Assembly (NCBI GenBank): GCA_018340805.1
Contig: JACMZG010001914.1
Location: 48,265,700 to 48,329,699, forward strand
Origin: Microvelia longipes
Taxonomy: Eukaryota; Arthropoda; Insecta; Hemiptera; Veliidae
DNA: 64,000 bases
Reading direction: 5' to 3'
Both the position numbers and the translations under genes were made by a program. The notes under the pieces were generated by a model. That model was not told where the DNA came from. It did not search any database and saw only the letters and a list, made by a program, of their open reading frames with translations. Below are positions 23,199 to 33,372 of this stretch, piece by piece. The number at the start of each line of letters is the position of its first letter. Position 1 is the first letter of the stretch.

Positions 23199-24177
23199 AT
23201 CTTAGAATAATACTATATATAAAAGGAGCACTACTGATAACACGAAAGCCGGTTCACTGGTGGACTTAAGTAATGCTGCCACCCTAACAATATACAATTT
23301 TCTAAAAAAAAAAAGTTGGCAATACTTCCGGTTGCTGAATTATTATGTTCTATTATTAATTAATGATTGATTATTCATAAAATACTAATATAAATATCGG
23401 TGCATTTAAATAATTTTAAATTGTAGTTTAACGTATTTTTTAAAATTATATTAATAGTAGTCCTCGTCAACTAAATGTAGATTATTTTATTCCGTTATCC
23501 TTTTGCCATCTAAGACCGGTTTTATAAAATATTTAGCAGGTGTTTTAAGTTATTATATTTGTTCTTTATGATCTTTCTTCATTAATAGATATTTATGAAA
23601 CATATTTAAAATAATGTTTTGTTGTCAAGTTGGCAGCATTACTTCAGTGCACCAGTCAACCGGTTTCGTGTTATCAGTGGAATTAGAATCGCCTACGATC
23701 TAGCTGCATCGCCCAAGTTTGACGACCTTGAAATTTTAAAAAATATTTTAGCTCCATCGCACATTAGTGACATCGAACATTAGACGCATCGGATCCCCAC
23801 GGATTCATGGAACGTACTTGAAGATTTGTTTACGTTATTAGCTCACTCGAACATTTTTGACATAAATAATTTTTGATACTTTTAGAGGGATAAATCCTTT
23901 GAAAATTCGCTAAAACCTACAGGAAAACATATTTTTTATTATGTTTTCATGTAATTTTGCTCGATTTAGCAAAAAAAATGAAAATACAGTTTAGATCAAT
24001 CGTACATTAGTGACATCGCCCTTTAGCTGCATCGCCCAAGTTTGACGACCTTGCAATTTTTAAAAATATTTTAGCTCCATCGCACATTATTGACATCGAA
24101 CATTAGACGCATCGGATCCCCAAGGTGGAATTACATTCCATGTTCCTGCGATATATAGTATTATTCTAAGATTGTGA
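23199..24177. mobile_element. Foldback element with nested insertion
   Basis: Outer ends (CTTAGAATAATACTATATA at 23203 and its inverse near 24150-24172) and inner inverted blocks (GATAACACGAAAGCCGGTTC... CCGGTTTCGTGTTATC) make a long imperfect palindrome. It shares its body with 1932-3245 and 53310-53680. A 439-bp segment (23686-24124) is inserted and is flanked by the 9-bp repeat GTGGAATTA. No transposase. Confidence 0.75.
23686..24124. mobile_element. 439-bp insertion with internal direct repeats and 9-bp duplication
   Basis: GTGGAATTA stands at 23677-23685 and 24125-24133. Inside, a ~105-bp block (GCATCGCCCAAGTTTGACGA onward to GACGCATCGGATCCCCA) occurs near each end in direct orientation, separated by a short A-rich middle. 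The ends are direct, like tiny LTRs, rather than inverted. Confidence 0.6.
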
Positions 24178-24253
24178 TATTAGATCAAGTATTATTAAAA
24201 CAATTTATTTTTAAATTATAGTGTTTTATTAATTTATCATATAGAAAGCAATG

Positions 24254-24384
24254 TGTTAAATAATTCGTTTTTATTTTGATTTTAAAGTTTGACAGATTGT
24301 ATTGACTTATAATAATTTCGTACATTATATTAGTTAAAAGTTTCTGTTAGTTCTTTTATATAATAGGTCGTTAAGAATTTAACA
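24254..24384 (+). repeat. BEL 5' LTR (131 bp)
   Basis: Begins TGTTAAATAATTCG and ends GAATTTAACA. Identical base for base to 30289-30419. Short for the superfamily. It should carry the promoter. Confidence 0.95.
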
Positions 24385-24388
24385 GAAG

Positions 24389-24403
24389 TGGTGCCGAAAC
24401 CCG
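24389..24403 (+). promoter_or_regulatory. Primer-binding site, tRNA-Phe type
   Basis: TGGTGCCGAAACCCG four bases after the LTR is complementary to the 3' end of tRNA-Phe including CCA, as I know that tRNA from Drosophila. It primes minus-strand DNA synthesis. Confidence 0.8.
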
Positions 24404-24455
24404 TTCTTAAGTTTTGATCTAGTATACGTGCCGCGATATACTAAAACTTCGTGAG

Positions 24456-25046
24456 ATGTCTTTGCCGCTAAGAAGAAGCCAAAGGAATAAGAAAGGTATT
24501 ACTCCTGTTAAATATTGTTCTACTGGGAATGTTCCGATGACCTTAGCACCAGAACTCGCCCTGCCCAGTCGCCAGGGAGACGTTAAAGAGGACAGTGCTA
24601 AGCATGATAATAGTGGGAAGAGTCATAATAAGGAACTTCAAGATAAGAACAATATTGACAGTTTAGATATCCCTAATCCATCTTGTAGCAATAATTTAGG
24701 TTTTAAGCCCACAAGGTCTATGTCTTCTAGTAAGAAACCTACTTCCAGCAGAATTAGCAATTCAAGCCGGGTTAAACTTATGGAGGCTGAGTTGCAAGCT
24801 GAGGAAGATTTATTAAAGATAAAGGTAGCTCAGGCCGAGTTGGAGGCTCAGCAGCTGTTAGTAAAAAAACGCCTTGAACTTGAAAAAGTGAGATTAGCAG
24901 AAAAGAGGAGTTCGGTCGCGTCTACGTCTGCAATATCTGTTGCTTCAAATAGAACCGAGGCTAAATCAATAGTAAAAGTGAATGAGTGGTTGTCGAATAA
25001 TAGTGTTTATAGTCAGTCAAGCCGGAGAGTGGAGATACGATGGTAA
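24456..25046 (+). pseudogene. BEL gag, N-terminal part
   Basis: An ATG 72 bp after the LTR opens 196 codons. A basic start (MSLPLRRSQRNKKG) and polar linker are followed by a coiled-coil-like segment rich in Glu, Leu, Ala and Lys at about residues 108-150 (MEAELQAEEDLLKIKVAQAE). The frame stops at a TAA that overlaps, by seven bases, the next open segment in another frame. In the family these are one polyprotein, so a single-base indel near 25040 is likely. The product would form the particle core. Confidence 0.8.
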
Positions 25047-26947
25047 GGGAAGACGCTGTATGTCATACGTATGAAGGTTCAGTACCTAGAGAATTCCATA
25101 ATGAATCACGACGCGTGAATGACATCTATCAAAGAGCAATCCGAGATGACTCCTATGATCAGCCATTCCTAACAACCACCTTACCCAAATCAAAACCTGA
25201 TCGCGTTGGTGACATCTATTCAAGAAATTCCGAAGGTAACGTGTCTCCAAATCTACCTGTGGATTCGTTAATGAACTTCGCCAAAATCCTTTCAGACGGG
25301 ATGAAGGAAGTTGTATCGAAAAAGATTGAGGGTGAAATTCGTGTTAAAAAGGATCTTACACCTTTCTCCGGAACACCTGAAGAATGGCCTAGCTTTATTG
25401 CGTCATATCGGAGGACAGAACAAAAATACAGCCCAGATGAGCAACTTGTGAGGCTGCAACACGCGCTAAAAGGTGAAGCACTTCAAGCTGTACAACCTTT
25501 ATTTGTGTCCCCTTCGAATATCGCCACCATTATAAAGACTTTAGAGTTAAGGTTTGGGAGGCCAGAGTTTATAATTCAGTCGCTTACAGAAAAAGCAAAA
25601 ATATTTCCTGTAGTCAAGGACAACGATGTGACATCCCTTATCAAGTTTTCAACAGTTGTACAGCATCTTTCTGCTACTGCTGCTAGCTTAGATCGGGAGG
25701 CTTATCTCATGAATCCACAACTTCTATCTGAGTTGGTGTTGAAAATACCAACTTATTCAAAGTATAGTTGGGCAACATACGTACGAGATAAGCAAATAAC
25801 AGTTCCAAATCTAAAGCAGTTTGCAGAATGGCTTGAGACTGAAGCAACCACCATGAGTTTATACTACAAGCCTCCAGAAAACTCATCCAATAAACCCAAA
25901 GTGCCAACCAAATCAGTACTGACGAGTCAAGACACTAATCGAGATGAAGACGAAATAATTTGCCCTGATGAAGCTGTAAATCTTAATTCAGCGCAAGGGA
26001 CTTCAAAATGGAAGACAGATAAGACCAAATGTGCTATTGGGTGCTCCGAGGCGCATGATAAACCTGAGTCTTGTAAAGCATTGAGAAAGGCCTTGGTTAA
26101 AGAAAGGTGGGCCTTAATATCCAAGGCAGGCCTCTGTTTTTCCTGTTTCGGGCGACATCAAGTTAGGAGGTGCCGTGCAAGAAAAGAATGTGGAATCAAG
26201 GGGTGCAGAAGGTTTCATCATCGAATGTTGCATAGCGATCCAGTTCAGAGCGATAACAGTAAGCAAAGTGGAGAAACAAATGCAGTTGGCTCCAATAACG
26301 AACCTGCAAGTATCTCACCAGAACCTGTATCCACCCAGGTAGGCAGGCTAAAGACTAAAGTACTGCTAAAGGTATGTCCGGTTGTGTTAAGTGGACCAAA
26401 AAATTCTATAGAAACCTATGCACTTCTGGATGATGGTTCAACTGTGACGTTAATTGACCAAGAAATTGCTGACTTCTTAGGTTAGAGGGGGGGAAATGCC
26501 CATTAAAAATAGGTTGGACAAATAGTTCAATACATCAAGAAGATGACTCAAAAAAGGTGAAGGTCATGATCAGAGGGAAGTACGAAGACGAGAGTTTGAG
26601 ATGTCCGGAATCCATACAATGAAAGGATTAAGTTTACCCCAACAAAACTTAGAGTGCGTGAAATTCAAACAAGTTTGGCCTCATCTATCAGGGTTTAATC
26701 AGCCATTGCCGCTATCTGATCAGAAACCAACAGTTCTTATAGGGCAAGACAACTGCCAACTTATATTACAACGCAAAGTCATTGAAGGACCAGCAAATGC
26801 TCCTGTACTTTCTTGGACGAAATTGGGATGGGTTCTTCATGGTAAAGCTGACTTAAAAGGAAGAGTGGACAACCAGTACAGCCTTAGTTGCATTAGGCAC
26901 GACGAGGAGAAAGATATACTACACCAAGCTGTAAAGATTTTTTTCTA
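25040..26947 (+). pseudogene. BEL gag (DUF1759), zinc fingers and protease
   Basis: The frame at 25040-26485 holds a DUF1759-type region (LTPFSGTPEEWPSFIASYRR to about 25720). Cys/His clusters (CAIGCSEAH, GLCFSCFGRHQVRRC, CGIKGCRRFHH) at 26030-26230 are typical BEL nucleic-acid-binding knuckles. The start of the aspartic protease follows, with ALLDDGSTVTLI (catalytic D-D-G) at about 26420. A stop follows next to a run of seven G. The sequence resumes in another frame from 26601 with the C-terminal protease/linker part (PTVLIGQDN, then SWTKLGWVLHG). The G run is a likely place for an indel. Confidence 0.8.
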
Positions 26948-28860
26948 TGGAGAACTTTGGAGGAATATCAGACAAACAGACGCTAAGGCTCTCAGTGGAA
27001 GACCAACGAGGATTAAAGGTATTAGAAGAGACCACCAAGTTTATCGGTGACCGTTACGAGAGTGGGCTGTTGTGGAAAAATGATGAACACAAATATCCTT
27101 CAAGTTATAGTTACGCCTTCGCTAGACTTCGGGGCATGGAACGGAAAATGGACAAGGATCCAATTTTAGCCGCGGAATATGACAGTAAAATAAAGGATTA
27201 TGAGACGAAAGGATATGCACGAAAGTTGTCACGAGAGGAAGCTGAGATGTGCACAGACCGTACATTTTATTTACCACATTTTGGCGTGCGGAACCCAAAT
27301 AAGCCGGGCAAACTTCGTTTTGTGTTCGATGCCGCTGCCAAAGTCGATGGCTTATGCTTTAACGATGGACTGATAAGCGGGCCAGACCTCTTGACATCTT
27401 TGCCGGACTGTTTACTACGTTTTCGACAGCGTCCGATTGCTATCATGGGAGACATAAAAGAAATGTTCCACCAGGTTAGGATCCGGTCTGTTGATGCCGA
27501 TTCCCAACGGTTTTTATGGCGTGGGCAGGATAGGAACAGAAACCCTGATCAATATGTTATGGAAGCAATGACATTCGGTGCAACTTGCTCTCCTACCACA
27601 GCCCTCTACGTGATAAAGAAGAACGCACAGCGGTTTGAAGACATTTATCCTGAGTCTGCCAAAGCGATTATAGGAAAAGAGTACATGGATGATCATATTG
27701 AATCGCTTAACACAGTCGAAGAAGCTATCACGCGGGTAAGGAAGTCATTAAAATTCAGAAGGAAGGTGGATTTGAAATTTGTAATTGGTTGTCGAACTCG
27801 AAAGATGTGCTGGCTACGATCCCAGTAGACCTAAGGATGATAGCAGTAAAGGATTTGTCCCCAGAAACCGAGCTGCCAATCGAGCGAGTACTAGGCCTAT
27901 GGTGGGATTCTAAGAAAGACCAGCTGACGTTTGGGCCTCACAGAACTTTACAGAAATTGGACGAGGCCGACCTGAATCAGTACCCAACAAAACGAGAGGT
28001 CCTAAGTGCGACGATGTCTGTGTTCGACCCATTGGGGCTTGTTACGCCCTCAACAATTAAAGGTCGAATTCTGGTTCAACAAATTTGGAAAGCTAAAGCG
28101 GGGTGGGACGAAGTAATTGAGGAAGACTTGTTTGCTCTTTGGAAAAAATGGATAAGCGAGCATCAAGGATTACGAACGATGGAACTTCCTAGATGCTATC
28201 ATACCGATTTAGACGGGGCGGAGTCAGTTGAACTTCATACTTTTGTGGACGCCAGTGAGGAAGCCTTTGCGGCGGTAGCGTACCTGCGAGTCATTAGTGA
28301 AGGAATGCTAGACACAGCGTTTGTCATGGCTAGGGCCAGGACCGCACCAATTAAATCTAACTGGACAGTGCCGAGAATGGAGTTGCAAGCTGCGGTATTA
28401 GGTTCACGACTTGCTCAGAGTATACTTACAGCTCTTGAAATTAAGGTGCAACGAAAAGTATTCTGGACTGACGCGAAGACTGTTCTATACTGGATAAAAG
28501 GCGATGGCGGTCCTTACAAACAGTTTGTAGCCAATAGAATAGAGGCTATAAAAGAACATTTCACGGAAATGACTGGCGGTGGGTCCCCTCAAAAGAAAAC
28601 ATAGCAGACATTGCCACGCGAAGCCGGCGATGTTTCGATGAGAGTTCGTTCTCATTATGGCTGAAAGGTCCGATCTTTTTAAGAGAAAGTGAGCAGAGTT
28701 GGCCAAAACTTTCTGAACTAAAAGAAGAAAGTGAGGAATCCGAGTGCAGGAAAGCCTTTACAGGCCTGCAACTATTCATTGACGTAGACGTAATCCCGAT
28801 TCGAAAGTTCTCCTCTTGGCTAAAACTTCTCAGAGTAACGGCATGGATGAAGCGATACAT
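26947..28860 (+). pseudogene. BEL reverse transcriptase and RNase H
   Basis: Reverse transcriptase spans about 27040-27830. KLRFVFDAAAKVDG is followed by the first catalytic Asp in IAIMGDIKEMFHQV and the YMDDH box (two catalytic Asp) at about 27682. The frame changes near 27800 and continues through GLWWDSKKDQLTF and VSATMSVFDPLGLVTPS-like sequence (read here as VLSATMSVFDPLGLVTPS). The RNase H domain follows with HTFVDASEEAFAAVAY and WTDAKTVLYWIKG. Another one-base shift near 28575 restores RWVPSKENIADIATR. All catalytic motifs are present, so only the frame is damaged. Confidence 0.85.
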
Positions 28861-30294
28861 CCAAATATTAAAAAACAGGGTTAACTCTAAACCAGACCAT
28901 GGAGATTTGAAAAAGAGAAGCTTTGATGAAATAGAGGAACTAAAACCAGAGGAGTTGAATGCGGCCGAAACATTGTTAGTAAAACATTCCCAATACAGAG
29001 CATTTACTCTTGAATTAGAGAAGTTATCTCGGACACATAATGTATCTAAAAAGAGTCGCATATATAGTCTATGCCCTATATTAGATGCGGATTCTATAAT
29101 TCGGGTCAGCGGGAGGTTGGACGCATCTCCTGAATTAAGTGCAACTCAAAAGAATCCAATAATATTAGACGGAAAAGATCATGTTGGAGTTTTAATTGTG
29201 AAATACCATCATGAACGCTTCTTTCATCTAAGCGTGAGTTCAGTAATAAGCGAAGTACGGAGAAGATTTTGGATAACTGGAATCCGTTCAGTGGCAAGAA
29301 AGTGGCGAGAGAATGCATAGATTGCCAGCTTAGGAGTAGACGACCAAGACCACCGCAAATGGGTCCTCTACCATCAGCTAGAGTCACCTGTCCTCCCCAC
29401 GCATTTTATTTCACGGGCGTGGACTATTTTGGACCTTTTGAAGTCACTGTAGGACGTCGTCACGAAAAGCGTTGGGGGGTTTTGTTTACGTGTCTTTCTA
29501 CAAGAGCCGTACATATTGAGGTTGCCCACTCTTTAAACACAGAAAGTTGTGTAATGGCTATCCAGAGATTTGTTAGTCGAAAACCTTGCCCATCAGAAAT
29601 GTTTTCAGATAATGGAACAAATCTAGTCGGTGCGGAGAAAGAACTAAAAAGTGAGGTCAGGCGTTTGCAACATAGCCAGATTCAAAAAGTACTAAGTGGC
29701 ATTGGCGACGGCATTAAGTGGAGTTTCATTACACCGAGAGCACCTCACATGGGGGGATGCTGGGAGCGACTGATACGGAGTGTCAAAACTGCTTTAAAAT
29801 CAACATTGAGAGAGCAATATCCTAGGGACGAAGAATTGGTAACCTTGCTAACCAGGATTGAGTCAACTTTAAATCGACGGCCACTAACAGATACATCAGA
29901 CGATCCTCTTGATAAATCACCGTTGACTCCAAACGATTTCTTGATGGCTCCGTTTGAAATGAAAATAAATGAGGAAAATTTCAGTAAGAAGCGTTTACAA
30001 AAAATAAAAGCTTTATTAAATTCCTTTTGGAAGAGATGGGTGAAAGACTACCTCCCATGTCTTACTAAAAGAGCAAAGTGGTTTAAGAGGGTTGATCCAC
30101 CAAAAATTGGCGATTTAGTGATTATAGTCGACGAGCAGAACCCCACAGATTCTTGGCCTAGAGGTCGAATATCCCAAATTTTTGGTGGAAAGGATGGCCA
30201 AGTACGGACAGTGGAAGTAACCACAGCAAAAGGAGTCTATAAAAGACCCATGACTAAGATATCTGTAATCACGGAGGGGGGGGAAAGATGTTAA
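28847..30294 (+). pseudogene. BEL integrase and DUF5641 tail
   Basis: The zinc-binding part shows KYHHERFFHLS and, after a frame change at about 29270-29320, CIDCQLRSRRP. The catalytic core has FTGVDYFGPFEV (Asp), MFSDNGTNLVGA (Asp) and GGCWERLIRSVK (Glu), the complete D,D,E set. The C-terminal DUF5641-like region carries WPRGRISQIFGGKDG and ends VYKRPMTKISVI with a TAA within the 3' LTR edge. The two open frames overlap by 52 bp. Confidence 0.85.
30273..30288 (+). promoter_or_regulatory. Polypurine tract
   Basis: GGAGGGGGGGGAAAGA lies directly before the 3' LTR, where plus-strand synthesis begins. Confidence 0.9.
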
Positions 30295-30419
30295 ATAATT
30301 CGTTTTTATTTTGATTTTAAAGTTTGACAGATTGTATTGACTTATAATAATTTCGTACATTATATTAGTTAAAAGTTTCTGTTAGTTCTTTTATATAATA
30401 GGTCGTTAAGAATTTAACA
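30289..30419 (+). repeat. BEL 3' LTR (131 bp)
   Basis: Identical to 24254-24384 and followed by the CAATG duplication. Confidence 0.95.
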
Positions 30420-30424
30420 CAATG

Positions 30425-30844
30425 TAAACACAATCTCGTGCAAATGATAATAACTGCTAACAGAAACCTCACTGGAGATAAAGTTGAAATGGAAATTAAA
30501 ACATAAAAACTGAAGGAAATTTATGAGACTATCATTTATCAATTGACACAGAGGAAAATGCTGTAGAGAAGGGAAAAAGGGAATGTATGTCAACTGTGAA
30601 ATATATTCACTGCTTCATATTCATGCCGCTCTGTATTCTTATTATCTTCATACTTCACACAAGCAGTGTTCGGTTGTATTCAATATTTAGCAATTCAATA
30701 ATTCAATAATAGCATGCCTCCTACAACTGTTCTTAAATCTACACATCCCACTCCGCCGATAGGCTGTAAGAACCTTTAATGCGATCGTATCTACCGCAAA
30801 ACTTTTTAAGTATTATTACTTTTCCTCATTTATACCGTTTAGTC
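30425..30844. other. Unassigned AT-rich DNA
   Basis: No frame or repeat signature seen. Confidence 0.4.
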
Positions 30845-31480
30845 CAAGAGGACCTGAAAAAATGTGGCTCATTTTGTACCACTTCAAACTAAATATTTCT
30901 GAAAATATACCTTAAATAAGGAAGAAAAAACATAGTCTGCCTATCCACAGTGGATCCCTTCATATGAATGCGCATCCTTAACATTTTATAAAATCGCACA
31001 AATTCCAGTTTTCTTGCAATAAGTGGCTACCTGTAGGTCGTGTGCAAAACACGAAAAGAACATTTTTTAAAGCTGATAAAATGTTCTATATAAGGAGTGT
31101 TTAATAATCAAAATCTAACACTAAAAAAATTGTTAATTTATGTAAAGCTAGCGAATTTCTTTGGAAAAATATTGGCTTTTTGTACATTTTTTGGTCATTT
31201 AACAAATGACATAACTTTAGTTGTAGTTATCCGATTTTGACGAAAAAACACTCGTTTTATCAGCTTTAAAAAAATTTTCCTTTATGTTTTGCACTTGACC
31301 AACAGGGAACCACTTATTACAAGAAAACATAAAACTCGTGCGATTTTCTAATATTTTTAGCAAGCACATTCATATGAAGGGCTCCACTCATATGATTAAG
31401 GCTCCTTCATAAATTAAGGTATATTTAAAAAAAATTGAAGTAGTACAAAATGAGTCACACTTATTAGGCCTGGCCCTTGG
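30845..31480. mobile_element. Palindromic element with ~200-bp inverted arms
   Basis: Blocks such as GGCTCATTTTGTACCACTTC, AAATATACCTTAA, CCCTTCATATGAATG and CAAGTGCAAAAC-type sequence on the left recur inverted and in reverse order on the right. The ~200-bp middle is unique. No transposase and no clear target duplication. Confidence 0.7.
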
Positions 31481-31740
31481 ACTAGTAGGTATATTGAATT
31501 AGTATTGTATTCCCAAAACAATCCGGACCAGGATTTTACCAGAATTACCTGAATTACCTGAATTACCCGGTGCTTCAATTTTAGGTGCTTCCAAGTTCTC
31601 CTGAGAGGTTTCACAAAGTTTTCTGTGATATTTATGTCAGTGCCTGATATAATCGTAGCTCCCAATGTATTTTTGCTAAAGAGTCATGCTCAAAAATCAA
31701 TCTATAGATTTAGTTTTGTTGTCGGAAAAATAATTTTTAT

Positions 31741-32020
31741 ATGTCGTCACTAACCGGAAATAAACCTAGTCCCAAAGTAACTGAGGACCTCCTCAGTCTC
31801 AGCAGAAGGGACCTTAGAACAGTAACTGGACTACTGACTGGTCACTGTCACCTCCGAAAACATCTCCATACCATTGGTATCTTTAATGATAACCCAGTGT
31901 GTAGGCTTTGTGAATCGGAAACCGAAACTGGATCTCACGTACTTCTGAGATGTGAAGCCCTAGCCTTTCAAAGGTTCACCAACTTTGGTAGCAGCATTCT
32001 CACTAAATGCAATCAATGAA
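31741..32020 (+). pseudogene. LINE RNase H tail with CCHC finger, fragment
   Basis: The frame starts inside the protein. LLSLSRRDLRTVTGLLTGHC precedes NPVCRLCESETETGSHVLLR and CEALAFQR. The C-x2-C-x7-8-H-x4-C arrangement after an LTGHC/LRKHL segment is the C-terminal zinc knuckle of Jockey/R1-type non-LTR elements. The ATG at 31741 is probably not a true start. Only the last ~90 codons survive, as expected for a truncated insertion; the end and any poly-A were not located. Confidence 0.75.
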
Positions 32021-33372
32021 TCACTGGTCAAAAAGATCCTAGACCTAGTCCGGGGAAAAGGATTATTCTGACCTGGACCAATTGAGGGGATTGTACAATA
32101 GACTTCCCAGTCGCAGTGCAAATGGGGTCTATCCTCGACTCCAACCCCAATCTTTAATAATAATAACCGGAAATAATGAATCAGCAAAAATTTCGATTTA
32201 TCAGCTATCTAATGAGGAAAAGTTCCGAAGTACCCCGTACCCGATTATTTTTACACTTTTTAAGGGTTTATTTTTTCCGTACTTAAATTTTTTCACTCTT
32301 TGAGTCCGAAGTAACGAAGTTTTATTATTAAGTAGTTTTACTCGAAAACTAGATCAGATCAGATCGAGTAATGTACGACCGTCTGATGTTGCAAGAACCG
32401 CAGAGCATTGAATGTAAAGCATGAAATGCTATAGGATCTCTTGTTAAATACGATGTACATACGTATTTAATGTTTTAAGTCGATAGATAGTATAATTGAT
32501 TAAGAATACCCACATATGATTTAGGTTTGCAATACAATCAGATTCAAAAATTCGTTATTTTTAAAAACTGATTAATATTTCATTCTTCACTTATTAAAAT
32601 TCGAGTGATTTTACGGCTGTTACAAGCGTTTGAGATAAAGGATGGGACAGTACCTGTGAAATAATAAGGCGAACAGTAGCATCTGGAGTAAATGTTATCA
32701 AGGCGGCACTGGATCTGACAAGATATGTATGTGTTGATTCCATCCAGTGAGTTCTCGTTTTCATCCTGTGATGCGTCAATTTTATTACAATCATCATTTT
32801 TTAAAAAATTAAACTTAAAATACCCTATTAGGGTCTATGGCAGAATTTTAAAGGTGTGAGTTGAAAAAAGAGGTGAGGAGAAACAACAGTTATTTATGCA
32901 CCAAGGGAGTAAAGAATGATATTATTTCCCTTAGAAAGTTATTTTTTACTCCCAAGGGAGAGAAAAGAATTTTTCTCCCTTGGGAGTGAAAAGTGTTTCT
33001 TTACTCCGTAGAAACTAGTCGATAAACTTCACATTATACACCGTCTGGAGATAAAAATGTTTTTTATACCTTAAGAATGCATTTCCTGTAGTAACTTGGC
33101 AATTCATTAAAAGATTTTTCAGAATGCCATTTTTCTAATGATATTAGCATGTCCATTTTCGCTCCAGTTCTTAACTTCATGGGCGTTTTTCTACCACTTT
33201 CTGGGAAATCATCAGCGCTCCCAATTAGTATCTGTTAACACAAATAGATTAATTAATTTTAAACATTTGTATGATCTGTAGGTAACTTTAGATGATATAA
33301 AGACAAGCCTATGTTCACCAACCTAGTTTAAATTCCATTTTTTTATTTTATTTAAATACCTTTATTGAATAA
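32021..33372. other. Unassigned, with one strong hairpin
   Basis: A perfect 14-bp stem (ACTCCCAAGGGAGA with its inverse) lies at 32948-32961 and 32974-32987 around a 12-base loop. Related AAGGGAGTAAA pieces lie nearby. No coding sequence. Confidence 0.5.

Larger units (their letters stand above)
24254..30419 (+). mobile_element. Full-length BEL/Pao LTR retrotransposon
   Basis: Two identical 131-bp LTRs (TGTTAAAT... TTAACA) are flanked by the 5-bp duplication CAATG (24249-24253 and 30420-30424). The element has a primer-binding site, a polypurine tract and the BEL domain order: gag with DUF1759, zinc fingers, protease (DUF1758-like), reverse transcriptase, RNase H, integrase, DUF5641. It copies itself through RNA. 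Identical LTRs mean a recent insertion, yet the coding region changes frame about six times. It sits alone between AT-rich sequences and does not interrupt a visible gene. Confidence 0.95.

Noticed and set aside
25707..26124. Minus-strand frames inside the BEL gag region
   Set aside because: Shadows of a strongly supported plus-strand coding sequence.
25040..29320. Programmed frameshifting to express BEL domains
   Set aside because: BEL elements normally use one continuous frame. Six separate shifts in mixed directions fit indels, not recoding.
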